This document shows, one piece after another, positions 5,125 through 5,665 of a DNA stretch of 5,665 nucleotides. Every line of letters begins with the position of its first letter. The stretch's first letter is position 1. The DNA lies in assembly GCA_016210245.1 (NCBI GenBank), contig JACQUR010000219.1, positions 1 to 5,665 on the forward strand. Reading direction: 5' to 3'. The position numbers and the translations under genes are program-made. The notes under the pieces are model-generated. The model had not been told where the DNA came from, did not search any database, and was given only the letters and a program-made list of their open reading frames with translations. The stretch is from Chloroflexota bacterium. Its GTDB lineage: Bacteria > Chloroflexota > UBA6077 > JACQUR01.

Positions 5125-5499
5125 ATGTCGGAGTTCGGAGCGATGGTGCAGCGGCTGCGCCTGTGCGGTGGCCTGACTCAGAGCGAGTTGGCCAGGCGCT
5201 CGGGCATCGATCGGGCGTACGTCCACCGCATGGAGAAGGCGCCCGCGTCAGAGCCGGTGGTGCCGTCGCGCCCCGTGGTGCTCGCCATGGCCGAGGCGCT
5301 GGGCCTCTCCCGCTCCGAAACCGACGCGCTCCTGGTTGCCGCCGGCTACGTGCCACTGGCCATCCTCTCGGCTGGCGGCTGGCAGCCCGAGTTCGCCGTG
5401 CTGGCCGACTTTCTCGCCGACCCCCGTCTGAGCGAGCTGGATCGCGTCGAGTTCGGCCAGGTCCTGCGCACCCTGGCCAGCCACTGGCGGCCGGCGTAG
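5125..5499 (+). CDS. XRE-family helix-turn-helix transcriptional regulator
   Basis: 124 residues. Residues 4-37 form the Cro/C1-type HTH: FGAMVQRLRLCGGLTQSELARRSGIDRAYVHRMEK, with the turn at GLTQSELARRSGI and the recognition helix at DRAYVHRMEK (shown in parts: TQSELA 18-23, RAYVHRME 30-37). VVLAMAEALGLSRSETDALL (51-70) closes the domain, and AAGYVP (72-77) is typical of actinobacterial and Chloroflexota regulators. The last 40 residues (FAVLADFLADP..., 90-124) are helical with no known ligand domain. ATG 5125 keeps the first helix complete; ATG 5143 (Met7), with GGAG at 5130-5133, is possible but would trim it. Its promoter looks leaderless. The stop codon is directly followed by the hairpin heptamer repeat, and codons 96-124 reappear inverted at the window end. 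Likely a repressor; autoregulation and control of the divergent SRPBCC gene are inference. Confidence 0.88.
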   Translation: MSEFGAMVQRLRLCGGLTQSELARRSGIDRAYVHRMEKAPASEPVVPSRPVVLAMAEALGLSRSETDALLVAAGYVPLAILSAGGWQPEFAVLADFLADPRLSELDRVEFGQVLRTLASHWRPA

Positions 5500-5665
5500 G
5501 AGTGCTGAGTGCTGAGTGCTGAGTCCTGAGTGAGGACCAAGCACTCAGGACTCAGCACTCTGCACTCAGCACTCCTACGCCGGCCGCCAGTGGCTGGCCA
5601 GGGTGCGCAGGACCTGGCCGAACTCGACGCGATCCAGCTCGCTCAGACGGGGGTCGGCGAGAAAG
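5409..5665. repeat. long inverted repeat with 9-nt loop, running off the window
   Basis: Bases 5409-5532 pair with 5542-5665 as reverse complements over 124 nt with one mismatch (5513 against 5561); the loop is AGGACCAAG (5533-5541). The inner part (5500-5574) is a heptamer hairpin element of the ACTCAGC/AGTGCTG type, whose loop read on the other strand, CTTGGTCCT, differs by one base from the loop at 2007-2015. The outer part is the 3' end of the XRE gene and its mirror copy. It reaches the last base, so the true length is unknown. Confidence 0.93.
5575..5665 (-). pseudogene. partial inverted copy of the XRE gene 3' end
   Basis: The minus strand here is identical to 5409-5499: stop codon plus 29 codons equal to residues 96-124 of the XRE regulator, cut by the window edge. 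Either a convergent duplicate gene continues beyond the window, or this is a fold-back chimera formed at the hairpin repeat during amplification or assembly. It should not be counted as an independent gene without support. Confidence 0.7.

Noticed and set aside
4946..5356. N-terminal extension of the SRPBCC protein on the minus strand.
   Set aside because: It would overlap the XRE gene and its promoter, shows no domain, and GGAGGG at 4954-4959 marks a start at 4945.

Overview
The window is GC-rich (roughly two thirds G+C or more), densely coded bacterial DNA. GTG and TTG starts, stop/start overlaps and many short palindromic or tandem intergenic repeats suggest a Chloroflexota-like bacterium. 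That placement rests on general impression of protein and repeat style, not on a marker gene. Both ends lie in palindromic repeats, so the window could be a whole small contig broken at repeats.

Layout, left to right. Positions 1-162 hold a perfect 60-bp palindrome and two copies of a hairpin-forming repeat. A plus-strand run follows: a class II (fuculose-1-phosphate-type) aldolase (193-789); one open frame that reads a MoaD/ThiS-like domain straight into a pseudouridine-5'-phosphate glycosidase (PsuG) domain (783-1982); a hairpin repeat; L-aspartate dehydrogenase (2066-2872); and two unrecognised proteins (2869-3501, 3498-3845). All junctions except the repeat-bearing one before aspartate dehydrogenase are stop/start overlaps, which fits an operon. 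On the minus strand, converging on this, are an RpiB/LacAB-type isomerase with unusual active-site residues (3880-4299) and an SRPBCC-fold protein (4496-4945). Divergent from the latter is a small XRE-type regulator (5125-5499), whose promoter sits so close to its ATG that the transcript may be leaderless.

The most striking feature is a set of repeats with 7-nt period: ACTCAGC-type units at three loci, CTGCCTA units, GGGG-NNN units and a short GTCCAAG run. Two ACTCAGC loci form long hairpins with nearly the same 9-nt loop. A third supplies a 30-nt in-frame linker between the MoaD-like and PsuG domains. Three elements lie flush on, or supply, a stop codon. At the right end the sequence folds back: after the hairpin repeat the 3' end of the XRE gene reappears in reverse complement up to the last base, which is either an inverted duplication or an assembly/amplification chimera.

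Functionally, PsuG should release uracil and ribose 5-phosphate, class II aldolases cleave sugar phosphates, and aspartate dehydrogenase feeds NAD or aspartate metabolism. No single pathway joining them is evident. I see no defence system, CRISPR array, tRNA, rRNA or transposase.
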